DNA of 64,000 nucleotides from positions 1 to 64,000 of the forward strand of contig NZ_LMZQ01000012.1 of assembly GCF_001442625.1 (NCBI RefSeq), read 5' to 3'. The stretch is from Pedobacter ginsenosidimutans. GTDB lineage: Bacteria > Bacteroidota > Bacteroidia > Sphingobacteriales > Sphingobacteriaceae. The position numbers and the translations under genes are program-made. Below, piece after piece: positions 25,492 through 35,979 of this stretch (positions within the stretch are counted from its first letter, which is position 1; every line of letters begins with the position of its first letter). The notes under the pieces are model-generated. The model saw only the letters and a program-made list of their open reading frames with translations, made no database searches and was not told the origin of the DNA.

Positions 25492-26125
25492 AAACATCAA
25501 TTTAATTAATAAAGTGAATCTGAGTTTTGAATTAAAATGCTTAGGCCTTTTGATTCAGTCATTTAGTTCAGTAATTAAAGAAAACTTACTTACGATAGAG
25601 TGGGAAGAAGAATCTATTTCTGCTCACATCGTACAGCATCTTCGCAATCTTAAAAGTGATTTTATAATTAACTATGAAGTGCCATTGGTTGAAAAAGATA
25701 TTTACAATGCGATAAAAAAGGTAAAGAACTCAAACAGGATTGATATTTTCTTTCAAAAAAATCAATGGAGAAAGGTAGAATATTTAGAATATCATGTTGA
25801 AGCTAAAAACATTTCTTCGGTTGAATGGAGAAAATCAACGGGAACAAAAGTTAACGCATCTCAACAACAAACCGAATACATAACAAAAGGAATAGAGAGA
25901 TTTTTAACTGGGCATTTTAAAGATAAAAATGGCTGTATGTTGGCTTACATAGTTAATGGTAAATTAGACGATTTGCTGTTGAAAATCAATAATAAAATTG
26001 AATTACAAAAGAGTAATCTTGAAATTATTAGTTTTAAAGAACAGTTAATTAATAACCATAGAATTTATGAATCTTGTCATTCACAAAGAAATATAAAGCA
26101 TTTATTTTTTGATTATTTAAATTAA
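25484..26125 (+). CDS. Putative PD-(D/E)XK restriction endonuclease
   Basis: A 213-aa protein overlapping the methylase gene by 8 bp, so translationally coupled. It carries a nuclease-like pattern: Glu65 in NYEVPL, Asp87 in NRIDIFF and Glu106-Ala-Lys108 in YHVEAKN, matching the E...D-(X18)-E-X-K layout of the PD-(D/E)XK fold, followed by the amphipathic segment QQQTEYITKGIERFL (about 127-141). No specific family is recognised. It is likely the cleaving partner of the methylase or a defence effector. AT-rich like its neighbours. Confidence 0.72.
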   Translation: MAKNINLINKVNLSFELKCLGLLIQSFSSVIKENLLTIEWEEESISAHIVQHLRNLKSDFIINYEVPLVEKDIYNAIKKVKNSNRIDIFFQKNQWRKVEYLEYHVEAKNISSVEWRKSTGTKVNASQQQTEYITKGIERFLTGHFKDKNGCMLAYIVNGKLDDLLLKINNKIELQKSNLEIISFKEQLINNHRIYESCHSQRNIKHLFFDYLN

Positions 26126-26129
26126 AGAA

Positions 26130-26327
26130 ATGAATAAGTTAGAAGCTAAAGTTCTAAAAGCGATCGACACGAAAAAACTTAATCCTGAAATTTTAGGAGA
26201 AAGAAAATGGTATAATTATTTTATTAGAGTTACTGAATTAGTTTGGAGTAGAAATTTTCGAGATGGCTATTTAATAGAGATTTATAGTGAGAAAAGTGGT
26301 AATCATTTATTATCCTTGAACGTATAA
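26130..26327 (+). CDS. Small hypothetical protein, third gene of the AT-rich island
   Basis: A 65-aa protein starting 4 nt after the nuclease stop, so probably the last gene of the operon. It is Lys-rich at the N-terminus, with a central segment YNYFIRVTELVWSRNFRDGY. No family recognised and no membrane segment. Its stop is only 4 nt from the convergent mgtC stop, marking the island's right edge. It could be a regulator, an immunity factor or a remnant. Confidence 0.55.
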   Translation: MNKLEAKVLKAIDTKKLNPEILGERKWYNYFIRVTELVWSRNFRDGYLIEIYSEKSGNHLLSLNV

Positions 26328-26331
26328 ATCC

Positions 26332-26991
26332 CTAAAAATCAAACTCAATAATCTCATCGTCCTTAAGCATGCGCTCCACAAATTTCTGATGATTTTTCGG
26401 TGTGCCAGTAGCCGTCCAGTTTCCGGTGATGATATTATCTACCAATTGATGTTTCCCTCGTTGTGGTTTGAGTTTACTTTCGCGGAAAACTTCTTCATAA
26501 CTTTCTAAATTGCCATGGGTATGCTGTTTTTTAACAATGCGATAAAGCCTTTTCGTAAAACGGCGGTCGCCAATCTCTTCTAAAAAGGGAAAAATAATCA
26601 GCGCCAATAAAACCACAATGGTTACCCCTATAGCCTGTTCGTAATAACCTGAGCCTACGGCCATTCCAATGGCAGCAACAATCCAGATGATACAGGCGGT
26701 AGTGAGACCTTTAACGCGGTTTTCTTCCTTAAAAATTACCCCCGCGCCTAAGAAACCGATTCCAGTAACAATGTTGGAGGCAATGCGGTCTTGACTGGTT
26801 GGCCCGATTTTGATGGACAGGATGGTAAATAGGGTGGCGCCTAAACCAATCATCATCATGGTTTTGAGTCCGGCAGATTTACTTCTGTATTCTCGTTCTG
26901 CTCCGATTATGCCACAAAGCAGGGTCGCCAATAGAAATTTATTGATTTCACTTTGTGTAATGAAATGGTTTTGGTCTATGATCTCGTTCAT
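26332..26991 (-). CDS. MgtC/SapB family membrane protein
   Basis: A 219-aa protein with about four to five N-terminal transmembrane helices (about 15-145) and a soluble C-terminal domain. The MgtC signature is clear: LLCGIIGAEREYRSKSAGLKT (about 23-43), then a Gly-rich VTGIGFLGAGVIFKE (about 75-89) and TTACIIWIVAAIGMAVGSGYY. Members are linked to survival at low Mg2+ and, in some bacteria, to inhibition of F-ATPase. It ends 4 nt from the convergent island. The role here is inferred from family only. Confidence 0.9.
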   Translation of the reverse strand: MNEIIDQNHFITQSEINKFLLATLLCGIIGAEREYRSKSAGLKTMMMIGLGATLFTILSIKIGPTSQDRIASNIVTGIGFLGAGVIFKEENRVKGLTTACIIWIVAAIGMAVGSGYYEQAIGVTIVVLLALIIFPFLEEIGDRRFTKRLYRIVKKQHTHGNLESYEEVFRESKLKPQRGKHQLVDNIITGNWTATGTPKNHQKFVERMLKDDEIIEFDF

Positions 26992-27014
26992 CGCCTTGAA
27001 TTATCAAAGGCAAA

Positions 27015-28037
27015 TTAATAAAAATCGTAACATCTTAGGCCATTTGCCCTGCCACCACTCGAACTATTTGGAAAATATTTTTCATAACCCACGCCAATTT
27101 CGGATGTTCCGCCGGTATTGGTGTAGTTGATTTTAGAAGTTGTAGCATCATGACTGATACCGAGTCTGAATTTTTCGCCATTTGTTCTGCGGTTAAAAAT
27201 ATCGAAGATTACAGAAAACACAATCGCATCATTTCCATTCGAATTGCCATCATTGCGGTACCATATACCTGCATTTATGCCCGCATATTTATATTGCATA
27301 CCCGCACTGAACGATTTTACGTTGCCCTGTTTGTAGGCAACTATGGATGGGATGAGGTAATTCCCATCGCGATCGTACTCATCTGGTACCAGGGTTAACT
27401 TATAACTTAAATTGCCTGAGATGCGCATCGGCAACTTGGCCTGAAAACCCGATAAGGATTCATCCGGACGGTTAAGGTGATGTACCGCTAATCCCATCAT
27501 AAATTTCCCTACCACCAGGTTGGCACCCGCATTAGAATCGAAATAATACCGACTATCTATACTTGGTCTTTCGGCGCCAGAAATACTACCAGGAATATAC
27601 CCTGTGTTGATATCGATCTGATCGCCAAAAACAAGTTTATCCCAGTTTAGCTTTTGGTTGGTGATGCCTCCCTGTAATCCAAATGAAAGGGCAAAGTCGT
27701 CTCCCCCGATAATGTAAGCATAACTTACAGCAATATTATTCTTTACCAGATAGGCTGTACCCTCGCTGCTGCGGTTAAAAATTATTCCGATGCCACTGTT
27801 TAGTCTCCTTAGATTAAGGTCGCCAGAAGCACTCATGTACGAAAAATCACTTGCTAAACCCGTCCATTGGTTGCGGTATAAGGCATTAAACCTAATGTCG
27901 CCCTCAAACTGACCTGTTAAAGCCGGATTTAAGTAAACAGGAGCATTGTAAAACTGCGAATAAATGTGGTCTTGCGCCGAAATCATTAAGGGCAACACTA
28001 ATGCAAACCAAAATAATATTATCCCTCTCCTCATCAT
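27015..28037 (-). CDS. PorP/SprF family type IX secretion outer-membrane protein
   Basis: A 340-aa outer-membrane beta-barrel of the PorP/SprF family, needed in flavobacteria for secretion or surface display of a partner adhesin. The signal peptide MMRRGIILFWFALVLPLMIS ends near SAQ, followed by the family hallmark DHIYSQFYNAPVYLNPALTG. The frame extends upstream to 28100, but ATG 28037 overlaps the stop of the upstream adhesin (ATGA-type overlap), which decides the start. It is encoded directly after a giant type B-sorted protein, as for SprB-SprF. Confidence 0.92.
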   Translation of the reverse strand: MMRRGIILFWFALVLPLMISAQDHIYSQFYNAPVYLNPALTGQFEGDIRFNALYRNQWTGLASDFSYMSASGDLNLRRLNSGIGIIFNRSSEGTAYLVKNNIAVSYAYIIGGDDFALSFGLQGGITNQKLNWDKLVFGDQIDINTGYIPGSISGAERPSIDSRYYFDSNAGANLVVGKFMMGLAVHHLNRPDESLSGFQAKLPMRISGNLSYKLTLVPDEYDRDGNYLIPSIVAYKQGNVKSFSAGMQYKYAGINAGIWYRNDGNSNGNDAIVFSVIFDIFNRRTNGEKFRLGISHDATTSKINYTNTGGTSEIGVGYEKYFPNSSSGGRANGLRCYDFY

Positions 28038-31000
28038 CTTATTAAATATATTACACCTGTTTTCTTTGGAGGAGATGAATCGTAAGTCATCCCTTTCCAA
28101 TCACTGCCGTTGACAAATTTTATATCTACTTTCCAGTAATAAACACCTTGCGGTTGTTCTTGTCCTTTGTAAGTGCCGTCCCAGCCCTCCAGCGGGGCGC
28201 CATCATCCAGTTTGGTCGTTTCCCAAAGTAACTGCCCCCATTTATTAAAAACAGACATGTTCCATTCTTTTATGCCGCGGCCTTTTGCTTTAAAGATTTT
28301 AATCTCGTTTTTGGCACTTGCAGGCATAAATGAATTGGGGATATTTAAGTAACCCGGTACACCAATAATCCTTACCGATTGGAAAGTAGTGGAAGAGCAG
28401 CCTTCTTTGTTCAGTACTTTCAGGGTTACAGTATAAGTGCCTTCGTTGGCATAAGTATGGTTTGGGTTTTGTAAGGTTGATCCCGATCCATCACCAAAAG
28501 TCCACTCCCAGCTTACGGCATCGGTACTGATATCCTTAAAGGCAAATGAATAGTTGGGAATGGATACTTCGTTACCAGGACTAACAGTGAATGTGGCCAC
28601 TGGTGGTGCAACAATGTGGATAAAATCGGTTTTACTTACAGGAGTGCTGCATTCAATACCAGAGGCCGTTAGGGTAACGGTATAATTTATTCCTGAACCG
28701 GAAAAGGTATGTTGTGGTTCAAATTCATTTGATTTTGGAGAACCATCGCCAAAATCCCAAGTGTAGGCTATTGCACCTTTACTGTTGTTTTTAAATTTAA
28801 CAATAAGATTGGTACAGCCTACTGTCTTATCTGCTGTAAAATCGGCTGTTGGCGATTCCAAAACCGTTACGGTTTCTGTGGCAAAATTTTTGGAACAATC
28901 ATTCTCCGCATCTAAGCGAATGGTATATCTTCCTGGTTTAAAAAAGGTGTAAGGTTGGTTTCTTAAAGTAGGTATAAACGGAGGCAGTTCTTCGCCCGTA
29001 TCTTCGTTTTTAAAAGTGTAAACGAAACGGCTGGCACCACTTGTGTTATTAATCAAATGCACCTCATGAGGCACACAGCCTTTTTTCTCGTTTCCATTTA
29101 CCACTAGGGCTGGTATAATATTATTTGGCGAAACCCTGATTACAACTGGAATTGCATTTGCCTCGCCACAGCTATTCTTAGCTGTCATATTCACAATAAA
29201 GTCCTTTACTACGAGTGTCTCGAAAGTATGGCTTATTGTGCTCCTATCAGTAAGAGGATCTGAAGTGGTACCATCCCCAAAATCGTAGGTATAGGTTGTG
29301 CCCGCACTTTCTGGGGAAGTATTGCTAAAGTTTACAAGCAGACCAGAACATCCTGTTGTTTTATCGGGCGAAAACATAGAAACAGGTTCTGCATGCACGA
29401 TAACTTTTGCGGTTTTTATAATTGGAGGACCACATGGTGTGGTGGTTTCTAGGGTAACTTCATAAACAATGTCTTTTCCGGTTGGGTCTGCCAAAAAAGT
29501 TTGAGCTGGTGGTTGGGCTAAAGTTGATATTTGTCCATTGCCAAAAATCCATTTAAATGATGCGCCGGTAAGTGGGGTCGTGGTATTGGTAAAAGTAACA
29601 TTATTAAGCGGGCCGCAGCCTTCAGATATACTTGGAGTAAAAGAAGGCGTAATTACTGGAAGCGTGCTAAATACCTCACTTTTTTCATCAGTATTACAGC
29701 CCAAACTACTGGTAACAACGAGTTTTATGGTTACGCTTTCATTACCATTTATGATGGTGTAACCCGGAAATGTTGATCCTATGCCGATTTGTACATTGTT
29801 GGCAAACCAGGTATAAATGCTGTTCCTATCGGGATATAAAGTTGCAGCAATATTGTTTGCATCTAAAATAAAAGGAGCGCAATCTACATTTTTATTATAA
29901 GTAATTTCTGCCTGGGCATGTGGATTAACTGTTATCTTAATCTGGTTGCTTAAATTGCTACTACAAGGGCCGCTGGCTACCGATCGACGGTAATAAATGC
30001 TTACAGTTGGCGTTGGCGGTGTAAAGTTTATGCTGTTTGTGCCCAATACATCGCTCCAGGCTGTTCCATTTAAGCTCGATTGCCATTGATACACATAAGT
30101 TCCGCTGCCACCACTCGGCGTAGTACCTGTTAAAGCTGCAGCAACTGTGCCGATACAAATGTTTTGATCGGCAGAAATGGTATTGTTGGTTAAGCCCGGT
30201 AAGACGTTAATCTGTAAAGAATTACTAATTGAAGTACAGATGGTGCTGTTCACCAATCTTCTGAAATAGGTTGAGGTGCTTACAATTAGACTTAAATCTT
30301 TATTAATGGCCGAAGGAACATTGCTCCAGGTATTTCCATCGGTACTGCTTTGCCATTGGTAAGCGAATGTTCCTGTTCCGCCGGTTGGCATATCGCCCAT
30401 AATGGTGATACTTTGTCCGGCACAAACCGGCACTGATGATGGCCCAATATTATTGGTAACAGGTGAGTAATAGGTAACCGTTACATCATCTACAGATGGA
30501 GGGCAGCCGTTGAAACCAGAAATAGTCCACCTGAAGGTATAAGTTTGCCCTGGTACCAAACCGGTAACCGTAGTGTTGTACAGTGCAGGGTTCGTTATGG
30601 TAATGCCGGCTTGTGCTGATGTTAAAGTCCATGTACCGCTGTTAGGCGAAGGATTGTTGCCATTTAAGGTAATGTTGTTTCCACTGCACAAGTTTTGATC
30701 TGCGCCTGCATTTGCTGCAACGGTACCCGGATTTACAGTGACTGTGCTTACGGTTGATACGGCTTCTGCACAACTACCACTTTGTACTACTGCACGGTAC
30801 TGCGTGCTTATAGTGAGGTTAGAAAATACATATGGATTTGCTGTTGAGGTAATTGTAGACCAGTTAACTCCGTTATCGATAGATCTTTCCCAACGGATAA
30901 TATTTCCAACCTGCCCTGTTAAATTGATGTTTCCACCATTTGCACCTGCACATACATTTACGTCGCCTGTGGTTTGGCCACCAACACTGAGCGGGTTAAC

Positions 31001-33985
31001 CGTAATCTGAACATCATCACTGGATGTAGAACAGTTGGTATCGCTTATTGTCCATCTAAAAGTATAAGTACTTCCTGCCTGTAAACCAGCAATTGTTGTA
31101 TTGCCCTTTGTGTCATCTGCAAAAGTTACGGCTGTTGGTGCAGTAAGGATTGTCCATTTGCCTGTGCCAACTATTGGTGTATTTCCTTTTAGGGTATAAG
31201 TGCTGGCGTTGCAGATCGCTTCATCCGGGCCGGCATTTGGCAGTGTTGCGCTTGGTAAAACCGTAATGGTAATGCTGGCAGGCGTGCCTGGGCAACCATT
31301 TGTAGATACAGGTATAATGGTATAAGTTACTGTACCTGCGGTAGTGCCAGAGTTGGTCAAAATATCATTGATCTGTGTTCCTGCCGATGCTACTGCTCTA
31401 TTGCTATTTCCGGTTATTGCTCCGGTTATCACACTGGTATAAGTATAGTTTACACCTGTTAGGTTTGTTGTTAAGGTTATGGCCGATGAGGTGGCATTAC
31501 AGATGGTCGAATTGGCTGCAGTTGGTGTTACAACCGGGTTAGGTTTAATGGTAACTACTAAATTAAATGGCGTTCCATCGCAGCCATCAAAATGGGGAGT
31601 GATGATATAAGTTACGCTTGCATCGGCATTAAGATCGGTATTGGTGAGGATATCGTTAATGGGGCCGCTTCCGTTGGCGGTATAGCCAGTTGCAGTTCCA
31701 GTCGCTGTCCAGGTATAGGTTACACCTGCTACTGCAGAAGTTGGGGTGTATGTAACGCTATTGCCTGTGCAGATGGTTTTAGCTGCTGCACTCGTTAAAC
31801 TGATATTGGGTTTTATTTTAAGAATGATATCATCATCAATCTGGTTGCAGGGGGCAGCCAGTGCGGTGGTAACCCTTAACCTCAAAGTAACCGTGCCAGC
31901 TGTTTTTTCGGCTGGGGTTGGCGTGTAGGTTGCATTTAAATCGTTTCTGCTGGGTGTAAATGTTCCTAATCCGCCAATCCAGGTTTGGGTTGAAGTGGCA
32001 CCTGTTATGGTTCCGCTAAGTGTAAAACTGGGGTCGTTGAAGCAGATGCTTTGGTCAGTACCCGCACTAATTACGGGAGCCGTGCTGAAGGTTAGGATTT
32101 GGGTATCGCTTGCGGTACCACAATTGTTTTTGTGTACAACAGTTACGGTATAAGTATCGTAGCTATCGAATTTTATTGATGGATATTTAGAATTGGAGGT
32201 TGTGCCACCAGTAAAGCTATAGGTGCCTGATCCTGATGGTGAAACGGTCCAGGTATAACTATCGGGTAAATCTTTTGTGGTGCCTGTTATTAATGTTTGG
32301 GTTGGCCCTGTTGTGGTATTGTTAAAATCGTAAGTAGCCAGGTTACACAGAGTGATATCAGGCGAAAGCGTAGCTACCGGACTTTCATTTACTACAACAG
32401 TTTGTGGTAAGCTGGTAATTAACCCACAAGATGGAGTAGTGATGTTTAAGGTGATGGTGTAAGTACCTGGATTGGTGAAATTGAATACTGGTTCTTTACT
32501 TGTAGCACTTGTGCCTCCTGTAAAACCAACCGCTGGAGAAACTGACCAAAAGTAACTGTTGGCTGCATCACAGATATTATCTAAAACTGAAAGATCAGAA
32601 GCCTTTAAAGTTGTTCCGGAGCAAATGGTAGTTGAAGGCAGACTAAAATCAGGCTTTGGCGGGTCCTGAATACAAATTTGGTTATTGGCCGGATCGGCAT
32701 CGCAATCGGTCGAAAGATTTTTGGACGTTAATGTAACCGTATGTTCTCCATGGGTGGGAAAGCTGTATACAAAATTGTATGATTTTGGCTTATCAGATTC
32801 TATGATTACACCATCCACATACCAGTTATAAGTAACGTTATTGGGGGTACAGCCTGGAGTATTGGTAGTTGGGTTTTCACCCAAAACAGATGTGTTAACA
32901 AATGTGATATTTGCATTGGTACAGCCTGGTGTATTATATGTGAACGAGTTTATTGGTTTTACGACCACCTTTGCTGAAGAAGAAACTGGTGTACCCATGG
33001 TATTACAGAAAGCATTGGATACGCGTATGGAAACGTCAAAGGCATTATAAATGGTACCGGCGCTCGATGTAGAAACGCTTCCACAAGATGATCTGTCATA
33101 AAGATGAGTTACCTTCCCGCCATTAGCAATAATTTCGCAAAGGGTGTGTGTGGTTGTAGTTTGATCACCCCATGTGATGGTATAAATATCTCCCGGGAAA
33201 TTGTTTTGAATGCCCGAACTCGAGGAAACATCTACGTTAAAGGTAAAATTAGCCGTAGGTAAACATAGTGCCGTATTTCCGGTGTTGGCAAAAGCTGTTA
33301 TCGCTTTATTGTTGATCAGTAGATAGGCCTTGGTCGCCACAGTGCCATCTGGCATCACGGCTTTGGTATAAATGGTATAATGTGCCTGTTGAGCGGTGAA
33401 AGGTTGTATTGGAGTGGGAAAATTGATTAAAGTTGGGCTCCCCCCATTTACTTCGTCGGTTATACTCGCGGTAACCGTACTGTTTGCTGTAGATGCATTT
33501 GTAAGGAAGAAAGAATTATTGGCCTTGCTGGTGCAGGTACCAAAAGTTTCATCATTTGCCGCATTTAACAATGTTGATGTCAATTTAGCCTCAACTGGTG
33601 ATCCTGCCTTTACTTCAAAAGCGGTCGATGGTGTGCTTGTGGATGCAGGAGTGGTAGATTTTATCCTAACCTGATAACCTGTGCCAGTCGTAAGAGCTGC
33701 GGGAAGTCTGCCATTTATGTAAGTGCTATAAAAGCCAGCATAAGTACCGATAAGTGTTTCTGTTGCGAAACTTCCATTTTGGTCTGATAAATAGAGCTGA
33801 AATTGGTTTCCCTGTGATATGCAACTTGTTGGCACTTTAAAAGGAACGGCAATGGTACTGCCTGGTGTATACGGTCCTGGGTCTATTGTACCAATGGTTA
33901 CCTGCGCGAAAACATTCGACGTGAACAAAAATGCCCCAAAAAACAGGACAAAAGAAAGCCATTTCCTTTTACAACGAATCTTCAT
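28034..33985 (-). CDS. Giant PKD/Ig-repeat surface protein with type B T9SS sorting domain
   Basis: A 1983-aa secreted protein. The signal peptide (about 1-28) ends at NVFAQ. The middle consists of Ig-like modules, some tandem: the YQWQSS modules near residues 1220-1370 occur twice, as do the GADQNLC/GPDEAIC...TYTFRWTIS modules. At least four PKD domains with WDFGDG or WTFGDG motifs lie in the last third. The C-terminal gliding-motility-type domain (about 1895-1983) has NIPNSFMPAS, FNKWGQLLWE and PQGVYYWKVDI and targets export by type IX secretion. It likely acts as a surface adhesin or gliding protein, and is co-transcribed with the PorP/SprF gene. Confidence 0.92.
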   Translation of the reverse strand: MKIRCKRKWLSFVLFFGAFLFTSNVFAQVTIGTIDPGPYTPGSTIAVPFKVPTSCISQGNQFQLYLSDQNGSFATETLIGTYAGFYSTYINGRLPAALTTGTGYQVRIKSTTPASTSTPSTAFEVKAGSPVEAKLTSTLLNAANDETFGTCTSKANNSFFLTNASTANSTVTASITDEVNGGSPTLINFPTPIQPFTAQQAHYTIYTKAVMPDGTVATKAYLLINNKAITAFANTGNTALCLPTANFTFNVDVSSSSGIQNNFPGDIYTITWGDQTTTTHTLCEIIANGGKVTHLYDRSSCGSVSTSSAGTIYNAFDVSIRVSNAFCNTMGTPVSSSAKVVVKPINSFTYNTPGCTNANITFVNTSVLGENPTTNTPGCTPNNVTYNWYVDGVIIESDKPKSYNFVYSFPTHGEHTVTLTSKNLSTDCDADPANNQICIQDPPKPDFSLPSTTICSGTTLKASDLSVLDNICDAANSYFWSVSPAVGFTGGTSATSKEPVFNFTNPGTYTITLNITTPSCGLITSLPQTVVVNESPVATLSPDITLCNLATYDFNNTTTGPTQTLITGTTKDLPDSYTWTVSPSGSGTYSFTGGTTSNSKYPSIKFDSYDTYTVTVVHKNNCGTASDTQILTFSTAPVISAGTDQSICFNDPSFTLSGTITGATSTQTWIGGLGTFTPSRNDLNATYTPTPAEKTAGTVTLRLRVTTALAAPCNQIDDDIILKIKPNISLTSAAAKTICTGNSVTYTPTSAVAGVTYTWTATGTATGYTANGSGPINDILTNTDLNADASVTYIITPHFDGCDGTPFNLVVTIKPNPVVTPTAANSTICNATSSAITLTTNLTGVNYTYTSVITGAITGNSNRAVASAGTQINDILTNSGTTAGTVTYTIIPVSTNGCPGTPASITITVLPSATLPNAGPDEAICNASTYTLKGNTPIVGTGKWTILTAPTAVTFADDTKGNTTIAGLQAGSTYTFRWTISDTNCSTSSDDVQITVNPLSVGGQTTGDVNVCAGANGGNINLTGQVGNIIRWERSIDNGVNWSTITSTANPYVFSNLTISTQYRAVVQSGSCAEAVSTVSTVTVNPGTVAANAGADQNLCSGNNITLNGNNPSPNSGTWTLTSAQAGITITNPALYNTTVTGLVPGQTYTFRWTISGFNGCPPSVDDVTVTYYSPVTNNIGPSSVPVCAGQSITIMGDMPTGGTGTFAYQWQSSTDGNTWSNVPSAINKDLSLIVSTSTYFRRLVNSTICTSISNSLQINVLPGLTNNTISADQNICIGTVAAALTGTTPSGGSGTYVYQWQSSLNGTAWSDVLGTNSINFTPPTPTVSIYYRRSVASGPCSSNLSNQIKITVNPHAQAEITYNKNVDCAPFILDANNIAATLYPDRNSIYTWFANNVQIGIGSTFPGYTIINGNESVTIKLVVTSSLGCNTDEKSEVFSTLPVITPSFTPSISEGCGPLNNVTFTNTTTPLTGASFKWIFGNGQISTLAQPPAQTFLADPTGKDIVYEVTLETTTPCGPPIIKTAKVIVHAEPVSMFSPDKTTGCSGLLVNFSNTSPESAGTTYTYDFGDGTTSDPLTDRSTISHTFETLVVKDFIVNMTAKNSCGEANAIPVVIRVSPNNIIPALVVNGNEKKGCVPHEVHLINNTSGASRFVYTFKNEDTGEELPPFIPTLRNQPYTFFKPGRYTIRLDAENDCSKNFATETVTVLESPTADFTADKTVGCTNLIVKFKNNSKGAIAYTWDFGDGSPKSNEFEPQHTFSGSGINYTVTLTASGIECSTPVSKTDFIHIVAPPVATFTVSPGNEVSIPNYSFAFKDISTDAVSWEWTFGDGSGSTLQNPNHTYANEGTYTVTLKVLNKEGCSSTTFQSVRIIGVPGYLNIPNSFMPASAKNEIKIFKAKGRGIKEWNMSVFNKWGQLLWETTKLDDGAPLEGWDGTYKGQEQPQGVYYWKVDIKFVNGSDWKGMTYDSSPPKKTGVIYLIR

Positions 33986-34211
33986 AAATCTCTAACACTA
34001 GGGAATGATTTTATTGCGTTCTGGAAGCTTTGTTAGTGAACCTTGCTTTAATCCAATCTCAGAGATGAGTATTAGACCTAAGACGCGTCAATAAATATTC
34101 GTTTGCAAAGAACGTGATTTTAGTACTACGCTTATAAAACTTTACACCAACGTCAACTAAATGAATGGGTTATAGAATGGATAAAGCTTCGTTTTTGCTA
34201 CAATAAGGCAT

Positions 34212-34244
34212 AAAAAAACCCTCAAGGCCTTATGCCTTGAGGGT
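34212..34244 (-). terminator. Intrinsic terminator of groEL
   Basis: The 11-bp stem ACCCTCAAGGC (34218-34228) with GCCTTGAGGGT (34234-34244) is followed on the minus strand by a T run (A run at 34212-34218). The rest of the 296-bp gap 33986-34281 shows nothing clear. Confidence 0.9.
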
Positions 34245-34281
34245 GTATTTTTACACGAAATCGTTTCGTTGCAGAATGGTA

Positions 34282-35916
34282 TTACATCATACCACCCATG
34301 CCACCGCCGCCCATTGGAGGCATTGGAGCACCACCTTCTTCAGGTTCGTCTGCTAAAACAACTTCAGTAGTTAATAACATCGCTGCAATAGAAGCTGCAT
34401 TTTCTAACGCTACACGGCTTACTTTAGTCGGATCGATAACACCAGCACCAATTAAGTTTTCGTAAACATCAGTACGTGCATTGTAACCAAAATCAGCTTT
34501 ACCTTCCTTAACTTTTTGAACTACGATAGAACCTTCAATACCTGCGTTTTCGCAAATCTGACGTAATGGCTCTTCGATAGCGCGACGGATGATCTGGATA
34601 CCAGTATTTTCATCTTCGTTAGCACCTTTTAGGTTAGCTAAAGCTTCAACCGCACGGATAAAAGCAACACCACCACCGGCAACAATACCTTCTTCTACAG
34701 CCGCACGGGTTGCATGTAAAGCATCATCAACACGGTCTTTTTTCTCTTTCATTTCAACCTCACTGGCTGCACCTACATAAAGAACGGCAACACCGCCAGC
34801 TAATTTAGCCAAACGCTCTTGTAATTTTTCTTTATCGTAATCAGATGTAGTCGTTTCGATCTGAGATTTAATTTGGCTAACACGTGATTTAATATCATCT
34901 GAGTTACCTGCGCCGTTAATTACTGTTGTATTGTCTTTATCAACAACAACTTTCTCAGCAGAACCTAAATAAGTTAAATCAGCATTTTCTAATTTGTAAC
35001 CTCTTTCTTCTGATACCACAATACCACCGGTTAAGATCGCGATGTCTTCTAACATTGCTTTTCTTCTATCACCAAAACCTGGAGCTTTAACAGCAACAAC
35101 TTTTAACGAACCACGGATTTTGTTAACTACCAATGTTGCTAAAGCTTCGCCATCTAAATCTTCAGAAATGATTACCAATGGTTTGCCAGTTTGAACAGTT
35201 TTTTCTAAAACCGGTAACAATTCTTTCATGTTACTGATTTTTTTGTCGTAGATTAAAATGTAAGGATTTTCTAATTCAGCTTCCATTTTATCTGCATTGG
35301 TAACAAAGTATGGAGATAAATAACCTCTGTCAAATTGCATACCTTCTACTGTTTTAACTTCAGTTTCGGTACCTTTTGCTTCTTCAACCGTAATTACACC
35401 ATCTTTACCAACTTTGCTCATTGCCTCAGCAATTAACGAACCGATAACTTCGTCGTTGTTAGCCGAGATAGAGGCAACTTGTTTAATTTTATTGTTATCA
35501 TCACCAACCGCTTGCGATTGAGATTTTAAGTTTTCTACAACAGCAGCAACCGCTTTGTCAATACCACGTTTTAAATCCATTGGGTTTGCACCAGCAGCAA
35601 CGTTTTTAATACCTGTAGTAATAATTGCCTGAGCCAATACAGTTGCAGTAGTAGTACCATCACCAGCAATATCAGCTGTTTTTGATGCTACTTCTTTAAC
35701 CATTTGAGCACCCATGTTCTCAACGGCATCTTTCAATTCGATTTCCTTTGCAACTGTAACACCATCTTTAGTGATTGCTGGTGAACCGAATTTTTTATCG
35801 ATAATTACGTTACGGCCTTTTGGACCTAAAGTTACTTTTACTGCATTTGCAAGAATATCAACACCTCTTTTCAGGGCATCACGAGCTTCTACGTTATATT
35901 TTACTTGTTTTGACAT
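34282..35916 (-). CDS. groEL: Chaperonin GroEL
   Basis: The 60-kDa chaperonin, 544 aa, forming the double-ring folding chamber. The sequence is canonical: [23 protein letters not shown]-site motifs GPKGRN and [12 protein letters not shown] (about 85-97), apical domain with [10 protein letters not shown], and the Gly/Met tail ending GGMGGMM. It lies downstream of groES on the minus strand and is closed by a strong terminator. ATG at 35916. Confidence 0.98.
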   Translation of the reverse strand: MSKQVKYNVEARDALKRGVDILANAVKVTLGPKGRNVIIDKKFGSPAITKDGVTVAKEIELKDAVENMGAQMVKEVASKTADIAGDGTTTATVLAQAIITTGIKNVAAGANPMDLKRGIDKAVAAVVENLKSQSQAVGDDNNKIKQVASISANNDEVIGSLIAEAMSKVGKDGVITVEEAKGTETEVKTVEGMQFDRGYLSPYFVTNADKMEAELENPYILIYDKKISNMKELLPVLEKTVQTGKPLVIISEDLDGEALATLVVNKIRGSLKVVAVKAPGFGDRRKAMLEDIAILTGGIVVSEERGYKLENADLTYLGSAEKVVVDKDNTTVINGAGNSDDIKSRVSQIKSQIETTTSDYDKEKLQERLAKLAGGVAVLYVGAASEVEMKEKKDRVDDALHATRAAVEEGIVAGGGVAFIRAVEALANLKGANEDENTGIQIIRRAIEEPLRQICENAGIEGSIVVQKVKEGKADFGYNARTDVYENLIGAGVIDPTKVSRVALENAASIAAMLLTTEVVLADEPEEGGAPMPPMGGGGMGGMM

Positions 35917-35979
35917 TTTTAAGAATATTTTAAAGTTTTAATGTTGGAAGGTTGAAACATTTCACTCCTCCGATTTATA

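Noticed and set aside
22375..26327. BREX or DISARM system
   Set aside because: The methylase could resemble PglX, but no brxC, pglZ, drmA or other signature gene lies next to it; only a nuclease and a 65-aa ORF are present.
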